Made by a program: the position numbers and the translations under genes | The notes under the pieces: model-generated | The model's database searches: none | What the model was told of the DNA's origin: nothing | Seen by the model: only the letters and a program-made list of their open reading frames with translations | In this document: positions 32,411 to 44,566 of the stretch, one piece after another | How the letters are laid out: every line of letters starts with the position of its first letter | How positions within the stretch are numbered: position 1 is the first letter of the stretch | Assembly (NCBI GenBank): GCA_028673005.1 | Contig: CM054112.1 | Span: 25,595,624 to 25,659,623 of the forward strand | Length of the DNA stretch: 64,000 nucleotides | Reading direction: 5' to 3' | Origin: Tanypteryx hageni | Lineage: Eukaryota; Arthropoda; Insecta; Odonata; Petaluridae

Positions 32411-33921
32411 GGGTAGGGATAGGGTGGATTAAAATAAGCATTTGACCTACTGCGCATGTCTTTCGCATCCCGGCAGTCATTTGCTGGTGAACGATTTTAG
32501 AATACAGTTGTTTATGCCCTTGAAGTGAATTTATTTAGTTCTACATCTGTACATTCCTTCAAAACCCAATTAATGGGATCGAGGTCAGTGGTAACTAGCT
32601 CTGCTTTTAACGGTATGTAACATTAAACCCTTAGAATTAAAGGTCTAGTGTCAGAATTTTTCTAGCTTTGTTCTTTATTTCTGTCTCACAGCGTTACTAC
32701 CTTCTGCGCTGTTCTATGATACAAGTAGCGCATTATGTTCGTAACTACAGGATTACTTCCTTTTATCTGAAGTCGACACAAGTGGGGCTATTTGAATCAA
32801 TTTTAGTGTGGCCATTTGGATCGGTGAACCCATTGCATTTGCAGTAGTATCCAATATCCAGTAGTCTAGAGGTTTGTGAATTTGAGAATGTTTGCGGGAT
32901 AATCTTTTAAGTAAAAATAAAAGTAAAATATGCTGCAAAAACATAGAAACATTCTAAAAATTAAATTTTAAATGCCCTACAATTTGCGTTTCATTTTTCT
33001 GATAGTGAGAAAATATAAGCGGAAGGAAGCTTATTTGCAGCTGTAGGAGGAAGATATGTGCCAGGCCTTATCCAGCAAACTCAATGGACATTTAAGTATA
33101 CGTGGAGCTGCAGATCATTTCAAAGTTCCATTTACAATTCTTCAGAGACGAGCCCAGGATGATAGATACAATAGAGAAATTGCAAACAAAGCAAAGCATT
33201 CTGCCTGTCATCTGACATCTCCTGAGAACGATGAAAATACAAGAGCAAAGAGAAAGTTACATTTGGAGAAAGGAACAAAGGTTAAAAAACTTATAAATAA
33301 ATCAAAAGATCTAGTGATCGCCAAGAAAAGTAGGAAAACGTGTGCGAAAAAACTAATGGACACATGCGGTTCAAGCGAAGAATCTTCTTACAAATCATCG
33401 GAAGATGAAGATGTACTGTGTGGTTTCTGCATAAATCTAAAATCTCTCACAAAAGGTGACTGGATAAGTTGCGAAACATGCAAAACTTGATACTACGAGC
33501 TGCGTGTAGGGGCTGCTGGACATAAGCGATTTAAGTGCGGAAAATGTGTTAAATACGTAATTAATACGAATGAATATGGTCAGAAAATGTAATGCGATGT
33601 TTATACATAGTTTCTAACTTTTATAAGAAAAATTTTCAGTGCTTTTTTACAAGAAAATAGGCGATCCAAATATATATATATATAATAGGCCCCACCTCTG
33701 ACCCAAATTGCCCCACAAAATTTGTAAAACTAATGTTTTTCATTATTGTGTATTTTGTGGTGGATTTTAAAATAAACATGATGTTTAAAACTTAGCATTA
33801 TATGTTTTAATTCAAAACACGATAATTCAATGGAAAATAATTACTGAATTCTAAAAAGAATATTTTTACACCTGTAATTCCTGATTAAATTTGAAACGAT
33901 CCAAATAGCCGCACCCTACCC
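32411..33921 (+). mobile_element. Internally deleted pogo/CENP-B-like transposon
   Basis: The outer limits are set by GGGTAGGG at 32411 (after TA) and its inverse ending at 33921 (before TA). A second feature is a repeated motif close to GTGGGGCTATTTGAATC: plus strand at 32782-32798 and 32806-32823, minus strand at 33700-33716 and 33897-33914, with partial forms at 33662-33671 and 33684-33695. These are placed like transposase-binding sites at both ends. Between them lies the remnant gene 33002-33592. TA flanks and a psq/CENP-B-type DNA-binding domain fit the pogo branch of Tc1/mariner. The exact left end is uncertain and could be near 32780. Confidence 0.6.
33002..33592 (+). pseudogene. Core-deleted pogo-like transposase remnant
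   Basis: The N-terminus reads VRKYKRKEAYLQL, an in-frame TAG (33044), then EEDMCQALSSKL and SIRGAADHFKVPFTILQRR. This matches the psq-type helix-turn-helix that pogo/Tigger-like proteins use to bind their ends. A Lys-rich linker and an acidic Ser/Glu segment follow, then a cysteine cluster: CGFC, CETC, an in-frame TGA (33488), and CGKC. Such a cluster is typical of the C-terminus of some insect pogo-derived proteins. The DDE catalytic domain, normally some 200 residues between these parts, is absent. The start codon position is ATA (33002). The long uninterrupted piece is 33056-33490. It could be a deleted transposon or, less likely, a relic of a domesticated DNA-binding protein. Confidence 0.65.
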
Positions 33922-33929
33922 TATACATG

Positions 33930-36900
33930 TATCTTGACATATGTTTTATTACATCATAATACAGTTGACCTTTTATGGTGCCTAAGGATATGATTACATC
34001 GAAATAGTTTGCATTAAAAAGACAGTTTCTTATTAAAGGCCTAAATGGATAGTCTTCCTTGGCGTGGAATCTCACCATCTCTTCAGTCCGTTTACTCTTT
34101 TTGTTATTTTTTCGTCTTTATACGAATATAATTTCAATATAATATCATTAATAGAAATTTGGTTAATATAAGAAGTTTACTACAAATCATAAAAATATAA
34201 GCTGCTTGAAATCTGTAATAACGAGGTTATTCTGTGCATCGATGCTTTTTTTAACTGTAGAGAACAAAAAATCCTGGATCAAATGATATTATGTATACTA
34301 GAATAATGGTCATCTTAAACTTTCCTATCCTAAATGTTTTTAGAGGTTTATTAGTCAGAAATTCCATACAAACAATGTTTTTATACATAACACAATTTTT
34401 AACGATTGTTTCTAGCGCACAATCTAAATTATCACAACCATAAGAGATTCATTTGATTCGAGATACGTCAATAATTCGAAATATATTCGATATTTACAAA
34501 TTTAGAATGCTTACAAATTTGATGAACATCCAAGATTTCAAGGCTAAGAGAGTGGAGAAATAGCAAGCTAGTTTATCTTGCATTTTCAAGATTTTTTGAA
34601 GATTCTTTTAGATGTTATTGCTCAAAATATAGCCAGCAGATATCGGGATATATAGGCTGTCTTGTGTCATCACTTTTTATAGCAAAGGATTGAAAATTTT
34701 AAACTTAAATGACAATTATTTGTTTCGTGAACGTATTTATAATTTGTCTGATCAATTAGCAAATCCTAATTTGGAGTCACTGCATCGTTAACTTAATGTG
34801 GACGACTTCATAATTATTGAGTTTATTAAAGTATAGCTTTGTGTTAATTATTCTAATTTATAAACTGGCTGTTTAGCTGTCTTTGACACGCACAGATTTA
34901 GCCCAGTGTTCTAAGAATTTAAAATCGTGCTGCGTTAACTTGATTCTTCATAACACATCTTAAGTGAACAAAAGAGATTTTAAAAAATAGAATATAATGA
35001 AAATATCGCTGGAAAAGAGCTAATCATGTATGAATTGAAATCCTAAAGTAGATGTTCTCGTTAATCCTTATGTCATGCGCTTTTTTCACAAAATACTAAT
35101 GGAATTATCACATTGCCTTTTAAACACCATTCCAAAATATATATAGGATCACTGTAAATCGATTGAAGTACATTTAAAAAATTGAAAAAGATTGTGCAAT
35201 GTTTTGTAAAGATACGGTATTTAAGCACAATTTTTGGTGCGAAACTTTTCATAGGTGGAATCATAGCAAACAAAATGGAAAATATGTGGGATCATACCAA
35301 GTTCACTCTATTATAAATTTAAATATATCGAATCACGGTTATTTATTCCATTCTAACTTTGGAGATAAACGGAATATTTAAACTTTTCTCTTTCTGCCTC
35401 CATTTCATAACTGTCCCGTGTTTATTTATTTTTTGAGCCTCGGAGGGCAATTTCTTGATTTCCCTTTCCGGATGCATGAATTAGTAAACGAGAGCCAAAA
35501 AAACTCGATAGCCAGAAGAACCTGTACCACTGGTTGGTCCCTTGCGTCACAGAAAGCAATCTTTCTACTTCCTTAGATGCACGGAGACCTTCTCTTGCAC
35601 TCGCTTGATCTGAAAAACTACTTAAGTATCTCTTCCTATACATGTTTTTTTGCTTATTGTGTATGATGTTTCTTGAACTACTTAGGGTTTTTTCTGATAA
35701 TTTAAGTCGTCCAATGCGGTGTATTTTAGGCGTTCTCAATAACGCGGTCATCTCTTCTGGTTTTGAAACGATGATGCTAGTTTTCAGGTACTGTTTACAC
35801 CCCATAATCATGAGTTACGTAAAGGCATTAATACCTCAGTTCTGTTGGGGTTAGATGTCAAATTTAAGTATAAAACAAGAATAAGGGTTATATTTTATTG
35901 CGTTCACCTCTACTTTAACAGTACAAGTTTCATGGCTCTAAAAATAAAGTTAATGCTGTCAGAAAGTTGTTGCAGTTGGAAAGCGTGGCCATAAAAAGGA
36001 TAGGAATGTCATTAAAAGACGTTATTATAAAATGCATGGCTCATATTATTCCTATTTGGCGCGTTTTATAACCTCTATTTAGCTTCAGTTTGATTTGCAT
36101 TCTGAAATTAATATTAAACCCTAACAACCTTAAAAGAAAGAGACATTACATGATGCGCATCAATGCACTTTTACGACTTCTCTAATATAAGTCAGGGGAC
36201 CACAAACCACTTTACAATGACCCCAAGTGGCTCGTCTAGCCTAATTTCCAGTCGCCATCAACGTACGCAGCAAGTTTTTTGACCAACTACCACTAAAAGT
36301 CGTACTATACCTTAATAACTTTAATAAATAATACTATTCAATTCTTTAAAGCTGTCTTTTTGACAAGTCTCGCACTTAAAAATGGATCATTTATAACCAT
36401 CCCTTTTTATTCTCGTCTAATATTTTGGTTACGAGATACTTTTATGTGTGACCCTTTTCGTGAAAGTTCCGAAGGAAACTATTCAAGTAAAAATTAATAA
36501 TCTTACGGAGTAAATTTGTGCTATACGCCAACTTGACAAAAGCTGTTTTTCTCCATGTGATCCAAGTCTGAAGCGATCCAGGTTGAGTCGTGAGTCTGGA
36601 TTTGCGATCGAGGTTCGGTCGTTACCCTGTATCATATGTCTTGAATGAGATATGGAGGGAATGGAATCGCGGAACCTTTTGTATCAACCGAGTTCTCAAA
36701 AGACGTCAATAGTGAAAGTTGAGGGCAAGACGCTCAGCACGCCAAAATAGAATTTGCCCCCGGGGGCGGTGGGGAGAAGGATGGGGAATGCGGAGGAGGA
36801 GAGAGATATCGAGAAGTTAGAAAATTGCTTCGGGAAAATTATAATCCAACAAATAATTCCCAACTGGAATTTAAAAGTTTGGTAACACTTTAGAGTAGTT

Positions 36901-37900
36901 GCGCAACGCTGGTGGTTCAAATATCAGACTCTTCCTACTTGGTTATTTATTATATGTCAGTTTTGCGAAATAAAACAATAAAATAATGAGACAGTTATGG
37001 GATAAAATGGACGGGATTAGGACTGGGCAATTATTTATATGTTTTTTCTATATGGGAGGGAAGTAATTCTGTTTTAGCACCCAAAGTGCGCTCTATCGGA
37101 CGTTTTATCTGCTCTTATGGGTCTCTTGACCCCCTAATGGAAAAGGATGAAGTCTTTTATAACCTATTAGACCAGTCATCCTAGCAAAACGTAGGAAACA
37201 TCCTGTCGTTGCTTTGCTTCATGTGTTTTCGTCCCGTCTTTACCATGGAACTGCAGTGGAGGTGATTTATTAAAGTAGACAATTGCATATCTTTAGTCAT
37301 TCTCTAACGATACAGCATTCTCCGAATTTATCACCACGAGGGGAGAATCGAAGAACCCAAAAAGGCTTTTGTGTGTGACACTGCATATCTATTCAACTGC
37401 CATCCACCGCTAAATTATAGTGCCGAGAAAATTTCATCAAAAACAATATTCCTGACCTTTTCAAGACCGTTGCGTAAATTATAAAATTATAGAAACCTGT
37501 CTAATCGGAAACTGAGACAACTCCTAAACTCGTCATAACTTTTGCCCACACTTTTAGAAAATCCGGTTAAAATAACATCCCTCCCTACTTAAAAAGCACG
37601 TTCAAAGAATTACGACAGACCTCAAGCAAACTTTTAATGACGGGAATTTTTACATTCACCTCAGTAGTAATTCCTCCTCGCTGGTCGTTTCTCAGGAACG
37701 TATTTCTTCCGAAGTGCACTTTCCAAATCTCCGAAACCTGACAATAATCCAAACCATCCGAACGACGAATCTAAAAAAAATAGCACCCGACTTCGACCCT
37801 TAAGATCCACGCGCGCCATTGTGTCTAAACGGATAAAAAGGAGGTATTTACCAACTCGGTATAATTTTCGCAGGAACCGGTCAAACATCCGAATTCGAGG
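33930..37900. other. AT-rich anonymous DNA, no gene seen
   Basis: Only short ORFs. CAGGGGACCACAAACC at 36193 looks like a hAT end, but I found no partner. No RNA gene seen. Confidence 0.5.
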
Positions 37901-38089
37901 CATAAACATATCCGGGTGTGTTTACCCTTTCCCCCTCCTCCCGTTCCCATCCTTACAGTCGCCGTCCCCTTCCAACCTGCCCGCGAAGGAATCCGCACTA
38001 TTTAGAGAGTTCTGCCAATTGTTCGCAGGAAGAATGTTTTGAAGTTAGGCGGTGGCGGGGAGAACTGGAAGTCGAGACGGAGGAGAAGT

Positions 38090-38145
38090 GTGGAGGAGGG
38101 AGTGTGGAGGAGTGAGTGTGGAGGAGGGAGTGTGGAGGAGGGAGA
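38090..38145 (+). repeat. Purine minisatellite, four 14-bp units
   Basis: Four units of GTGGAGGAGGGAGT (38090, 38104, 38118, 38132), the second and fourth each with one change. It lies in a GC- and CpG-rich segment (about 37990-38480) whose long frames on both strands (38045-38509 minus, 38116-38475 plus) are Arg/Glu or Ser/Pro-rich and not convincing genes. Confidence 0.85.
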
Positions 38146-38499
38146 GAGGAAAGGCCGATCGTGAGGAGGGGAGACGCGCAAGCCGCTGCCGTCTGCCCCA
38201 GAGGGTTTTTTTTGGGGTCCAACGGGTTAGTCGCGCGCCGCAATCGGGATCTGCCCCGGAGAGAAAGCGGTTTTGATTGGGGATGGGTGGGTCGGGCCAA
38301 GGAAGTGGCGAGGTGGGAGGAAGAGAGAGAAAGAGGTGTGCGTACGTGCGAGTTCTCCGCAGGACTGCTCGGCTATAGCTCTTTCGGCGATCCGCGTACG
38401 GGAAGATTTGGGCAAGGAGAGAGGAGGGGTGCGCGTATTCTAGAGAGAGAGCAAGAGGGCGACCGTTCTCGGTGACGCACGCGTGGAGGCAGGAAGAAG

Positions 38500-40550
38500 G
38501 TCTGACCACCTGTTTACGTCACACTCTCTTTCTCCATCCTCTCCTCAAAAACCCGCACTCTCTCAGACCGCCTTCCCCCGTGCCTCTTCGCCCTTCTCCT
38601 CTCCCTCCTCTACGACCTATGCCAGTCCTCGCCCACCCTCTCTCTCTCTCTCTCACGCAGTCTCCCGTAGCGACCACGGTTTAATCCTTTCGATTCGGTA
38701 TGCCGTGCATTTTGTCTTTACCTATTTAGAGATGGTAATATACGTGGGAAGTGCGTGAAGGATAAACGAGCGTGCTTTGGTGAGGATTGCTTAGGAACGA
38801 TGAAAATAGTTTCATTTCTTCCTTTCTCTCTCTCTCTCTCTTTTCATTGCGCCCTCTGCGCTTAATTTATAAATTTGGCTTAACCGTGTACAATGGGAAC
38901 CGCGACAATGTTTCTTTATATACTTATGGAAAAACTCAGAAATTAAGACTTCTTTGGAGGCCCTGAAATCAGTGAAACTATTCTCTGCCAACTCTCATTC
39001 TGAGATCATTTTATAAGAATTTTCTGTGATATACTTGACTCGAAGTATTCCATAGCATATACATTAATATGTTTTTATTGACATTGAAAAAATTGAAACA
39101 GTCCAATTTTTATCGGTATTCGCGATTATCATCGAAGTATCCTGTAATGGCGGGAATCCATAATACATCTTTATCGAACACAAGTTTTATATTTACGTTA
39201 TAGATTTATAAACACAGGTTTACAATTCCATAAATTAATTATCGATCTCACCTTATAGCTCAATCTAATAAACTTTCAAAGTCAGAGATCAATGGATTTC
39301 CACTGAGGAAGGCTCCTTTGCAGCTGTTACCCGCTTCTGGTTTTCCGAAAAATTTTCGCTATGGGAATTTTCAACCGATTTACGGCACCTTGGTTTCGAG
39401 GAGCGATCCTACTCGTCACTAATGGGAAAGTTAATAAACTCATGTTAAATATTGCCATGGATTCGGCTTAAACGACGTTGGTGGAAACGCGATACTTTTT
39501 CTGAGGCACTTAATTCTAGAAGAAAAAGAGAAGTCATTATGAAATTATTATCATCATCACGTTGGAAAAAGGAGGTAAAATATGTCAGACGAAAAAGAAA
39601 AGCGACGTTGATGCTCGGAATGGATTCGGAGGAGAGGTCCTGGATTAGCGCGGTAGACGGGAAAAGTGGTCAGGGTGGATTCTGGGAGAGGTTAGGGTCT
39701 GCCGAAGGAGGTCATCGAACGAGAGGAGATGGGAAGAGGCGGAGAAAGAAAGGAGGGTAGGAGAGAGTCCTTAGATTTCTGATCCTTGAAAGCCGCTACT
39801 AGGAAATGAAGGGAAGTTCGACAGACAGTGCACCGCGGGAAACCGAAAGGCCCAAAAAAAAGTTGACGTGCCAGCAAAAGAGATACGCTATATGTTTAAT
39901 AAATGAGGATCCGTCCGTAACCGCTCCATTAATGTATTAAGTGTCTCGGATCTGATTAAACTCCCGTCAGATATGGCATAAAAATTATGGAAAATTTTTG
40001 CTGGCGTTAATGATTGACGCTTGTAAATTTCGTAGTGTAGACATCCGTGAAATTTCGGAAAAGCTCGTTATCCGTTATGCTGGCGTTAAAACAAATAAAT
40101 CGCAAATAAATCTTAACTTGGCACTCATTTGTAGATAATGTATTATATTTTACGAATATATTATACCTTTCCTGTGTCATACCTGAATATCTTCCTCCGC
40201 AAAGAATGAGATTACAAAAATGGCTGCAAGTATATTTCACTTTGGAGGCAATAGTAAAATTGTTATGCGCGAAATAAGTCCGTGTGAGATTTGCCAATAA
40301 AATGACTGAAATCGAGTTATAAACCCATATTTTTTTAAAGAACAATCCGATGAAATACAATGTTTGCTGCAAATAGGATGGGCTAAAATCGAAAAATCAG
40401 GTTTCCGAAGAAAGTGCATCGGTTCACTTAAGTCTAACGACCTCGGTTTAAAATTTTCAGCCCTGGTCCCGCAAGCTTGCCGTGTGTATGAAGGGTGGCT
40501 GCTCCTATTTGGAAAGTTCGCGCCTATCTCGTGTTTCGCGATTTCGTCAA
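38500..40550. other. Anonymous DNA with CT tracts, no gene seen
   Basis: (CT)n runs lie at about 38638-38653 and 38825-38841. The remainder is AT-rich. An ORF at 39452-39760 is Lys/Arg-rich and without a domain. Confidence 0.45.
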
Positions 40551-40559
40551 GCCTCTCTT

Positions 40560-40650
40560 GTTACATACAACGTCATGACCTCAATCGGTCTGCCTCGTAC
40601 TCGGGTCTTACGGCCCCGGGTTCGAGGTGGGAATTTTTTCTGCAGGAATC
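40560..40650 (+). repeat. Possible tRNA-derived SINE fragment
   Basis: GCCCCGGGTTCGAGG at about 40611-40625 is a good B-box match, and ATGACCTCAATCGG about 45 bases upstream loosely resembles an A box. The arrangement fits a tRNA-derived SINE head rather than a functional tRNA; I could not fold a full cloverleaf. Confidence 0.3.
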
Positions 40651-40679
40651 TTATCTTTCGCGCATAGCATCTTAAGCAT

Positions 40680-42990
40680 TTATTTTGTTTTAAAGCTGTC
40701 TGTTTATATGATTTTTAAAAACCGGGGGAAGAGACTAAGCTTCTCAAAACAGCCGTGGCGTTGTACGTTTATTTGTGTGCTTTTCTAATAATAAAACCTA
40801 AGAACTCATTTTATTTACACGAGTTAATATACCTTACAATTAGATTTTCTGATCCGATTATATCCAAGTTCATAATATTGAAGCAATTATTTCGCCATCC
40901 ACCTCTATAATTAGACTTCTTAATGTTTGTTTTGAATGTTCAAAAATTGATTTTTATTTCCCCTTAAAATCCATTCTTAGAATTTGCAGTCATTTGGAAT
41001 CCTTCCCTCGGCTCTCTCCGAAGGAAGCGCTTGCGAGTCCAATTAATTACTCCTGCCGAAGACATTCTTTATCTCGAGCATCTCAAAATCTTCTTTTCCG
41101 ACGTATTACGAACGCATTTTCTTGCTTTTTTCCAAAACACATGCCGAGTTATTTTTGCTAAGTAACAGGTGCATTTTAGTGCCTGTCTGCAGGTGACGCG
41201 AGCGGTTGGAAACAACCCGTCCGCCTCTGAGTACCTGGGTCACTTGTGAAAGTTCCTCTTTTTAAAATTGCCAGGAGAATCATTGGCGATCAATTATATA
41301 CGAATAAAATTCGTTATGATTGATTCATATTCAGTCGATAGGTATGTTACTTTTTCACCAGGTCATGTACTTCCCTATATTTAATTTTAATTGCGAATGA
41401 TGCTTTTTACTTGCATGTAATGTGGTCGTATTTATTTTGTTAAATAGAATATCTCCATACATACATCTCTGCGGATGATTCTCTTTCAAAACCTGAATCC
41501 TGTTAACTTCATTTTGCATCTTTGTGCGAAGTTACATTGTAATTCAAATCAATAACTGCTAATTACTCATTATATCAATTAGTATTACGTTAATAAAGTC
41601 TCATCTTGCATTCGAAATAATTAAAGTAAAAATCTTGTGTTTTTCAAAAAATATAATTTCTTTATTTTTCTGGTTCAAGAATAAAAACTTTTTCATTTCG
41701 CTTACGTGTATCCCTGGGTATTTTTACACCCCAACTAATTAATTGTAAGTATTTAACTTTCCCAAAATTTAAGGGGGCAAATAACTTCTTTTCCTTTTAC
41801 TGTACTAATGAAGCTCTTAACCATACCTGCTGGAATTTTTTTAAACTTTACTTTCGTTTTTTCGGAATAGATATATGTATATCTACACATCTATTATTTT
41901 TATCTTCATTCATTTTCTCAAAAAATTAGTTAAAAACGATATGTGCAAGTAGTATTCTTTTCAAGGAAAGACTATTTTTAATATCATTTTAAAATCGGTG
42001 CTTTCTCTTTAACTCTTACAGCCTTAATTAATCTTTTACGGCAATAAGAATAACTGCTTTATAGTACTGTGAATATTTAGGTAAATAACATTTTATTTGT
42101 ACAGTTAATCGGCAAATTATAGCGGGAACCTTGAATTTCTAAGGAAATTATTTTGTATTCAGTAATTTTATTTTTCGGCCATTTCTATTACGATCATACG
42201 GCATAATGAAATATCTACAATATCAGTGATTTACAAAAGCCATTTGCTGTTTTATTTTTTCTGCTTTCTGAAAGAACCTCATAAATGAAAGAATAAATAT
42301 CAGGTTGGGGTGTACTTCCAATAAAAAAATGCTCGTCATGTTTTCCTTGACTTAGTTTCGATAAATATTATTTGTGTTACTGGCATTATATTGGAATTTA
42401 ATGGGCGATATTTAACTTTCTAAAACAGATTAATCATTATTACAAGCTGAAAAAATACCAAAAAGTTTAATAATAGTCTTATAGGGTAAAACCGTTGGAA
42501 TATGCGATGTCCTTCGATTTTTTCTTTCACGCGAGTTTCTAAAGTAATTCTGGCCCGTTAAAACGAAAAATAATTAACTTGCACAGAGAGATAATATAAA
42601 GGTCACCTGAAGTTCAAAACTCCAAAATATCGACATTTTAGAGATTTGAATATTTATCGAATAATTAATTGTCATTTTCTATCGCTTGAGAATGTCGCGG
42701 GCATAGGTATGAGTATAAGGCATATTTAGTTTTATTAACTGACGTATTTTTGGCCAAATTCACGTTTCACTCAACCAGCCTCGAGCAAAAGGTAGCGAAT
42801 GTGATGATCCCGAAGTTTGTTTTACCGGCAATTTAACAAATGGATAGAATTTACGCTTTCTCAGGAAACATGATTTCTGCGGCAGTAAAAACCTAAATAA
42901 CCGAATTTTATTCCTCGATTATCCTTTCATATTCAACATTTTTATAACTCTTTTACTCGAGGGACGCTGGGTGATCCATCGTTCCTCTCT
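40680..42990. other. AT-rich anonymous DNA, no gene seen
   Basis: Very AT-rich, with no ORF over the reporting background and no repeat terminus that I recognise. Confidence 0.55.
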
Positions 42991-43179
42991 CGAGACTCTT
43001 AAAATCGGTCGCACCGCCCTTTGCATGCGCAGGTGGAAGCACTTCTCATACGAGAATATTAACTCCGCGCCATTGCGAACTTTTACGACTTTTTCCTTCC
43101 AAACCCGCTCGTTGGGTAAATTTCCGTATTAAATTACGAGAAACTTTCGGAGTGGTCCTCGACGTTTTGTTTATTACGC

Positions 43180-43375
43180 GGCTCGTCCACCTCCTCTTCA
43201 TTTTTTTACATCCTCGGTCGCAGGGCGGCGAGCGGACGGCGGAATAGTTTGTCACTTTTTGGCGTGTCCCGAGCCTGTTGGCGAGTCCGTTGCGACTCCG
43301 GCCGCTCCATTTTTTCGGAGTTACGCGCGTTCACTCGTCACCGAAAATGTGAAAGTTTCGCCCTCGCGTAAGTTC
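43180..43375 (+). promoter_or_regulatory. CpG-rich segment with candidate splice donor
   Basis: The sequence is locally GC- and CpG-rich compared with both flanks, and ends in CCCTCGC followed by GTAAGT (donor at 43366), close to the ideal 5' splice site. This could be a 5' exon and promoter of a gene lying downstream. The 113-codon frame 43259-43600 runs through the putative donor and has no recognisable domain. No downstream exon was identified, so the assignment is speculative. Confidence 0.2.
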
Positions 43376-44566
43376 ACCTGGGTGACTTGGCGAAAATCAA
43401 CTCTTGTTCGGCAGTTCTGGTCCACACTTTCTGGTCATCGCCGTGTTCTCTGTCATTGGTCTGGTTCATCTATAAACTATTTTTATTTATCCGTATTCCT
43501 ACATGTATTTTCTATCTCGCTCTCGTCTAGGAATTCTTCAACTCTTCGCCTTATACGTTTTGCCATCAATGATTTCTTCGATAGCCTGCTTTTAGATTAA
43601 CTGTTCCCAAGTTTTTCCCCGCAATCTCTTTTTTATCGCTTTGATAAAATTTCATTTTCCAAGACTATAAACAATTATTCCTTCTAGTTATACGCAAAGT
43701 TTATTTTTTCTATTCCACGTCAAAACCGCATGCTTCATAGGTCCGTTCTCTTTCTTCAATCAAGTTCAATACTATTTTGCGCTAGTTTTTGCTCATATCT
43801 ATCAAAACCTCCGCCATTAATTCTCCGTACGACATCAAGGCCTCTTTTTCTCGTACTTGATTGGCACTTCTAGCATACCTTATCGGAGAATTACATATTC
43901 ATAGTGATCTGCCTGTTCTAAGCCTGCCTTCATCTGATTTCAAACTAATATGTGCGCATTCGTTTGGCAATTTTATTGAAAATCTTGTATTATTTTTATC
44001 AACACGACGTATTGCAAACAGGTAGAGTCCTTAATCCGAAGACTTTAACGAAAACTGTTTGTCATTTTACTGCATAGAACTTCGCACATGTATATGCGTT
44101 TTTACTTCTCCTTATTCACCTTTTTCTTGTCCTTATTCACTGCGGTAAAAGAGTAATAATTCCATTTTCTGCAAACGTTACGTTTGGACAGTTTTGCCTC
44201 TAGAGAATTTTGATATGAACAGTGTATAATCAGGCATTATTATTTTATCCGCGACTTTTTCATGAATATATATTTCAAACTCCTATGTCAGCACAAAGGC
44301 TATCCGTGGAGAAAATTTGTAATCGACCAAATAGGGTTTAAATTCTTCTGGTTTTTAAATGTTCACCTTTCCTATGACATGAATGTTTCTATGGAATTTT
44401 TATATGATGCATCTGTGAATATGACTGTGTAATTGTCACTACACAGTTTCACTGAGTTTTACAAATTCATTTCTACTGCAAACATTCCATGAATTTTTTC
44501 AAATATTTTACAATAAAAATCCATTTTTTTACTGTACAAGGCGATGGAATCATGAGTATATTGACT

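Noticed and set aside
36193..36235. hAT terminus CAGGGGACCACAAACC
   Set aside because: No inverted partner or repeated octamer was found downstream.
38045..38509. 154-codon minus-strand ORF with plus-strand counterparts
   Set aside because: It contains the 14-bp minisatellite and GC-rich low-complexity sequence; no domain.
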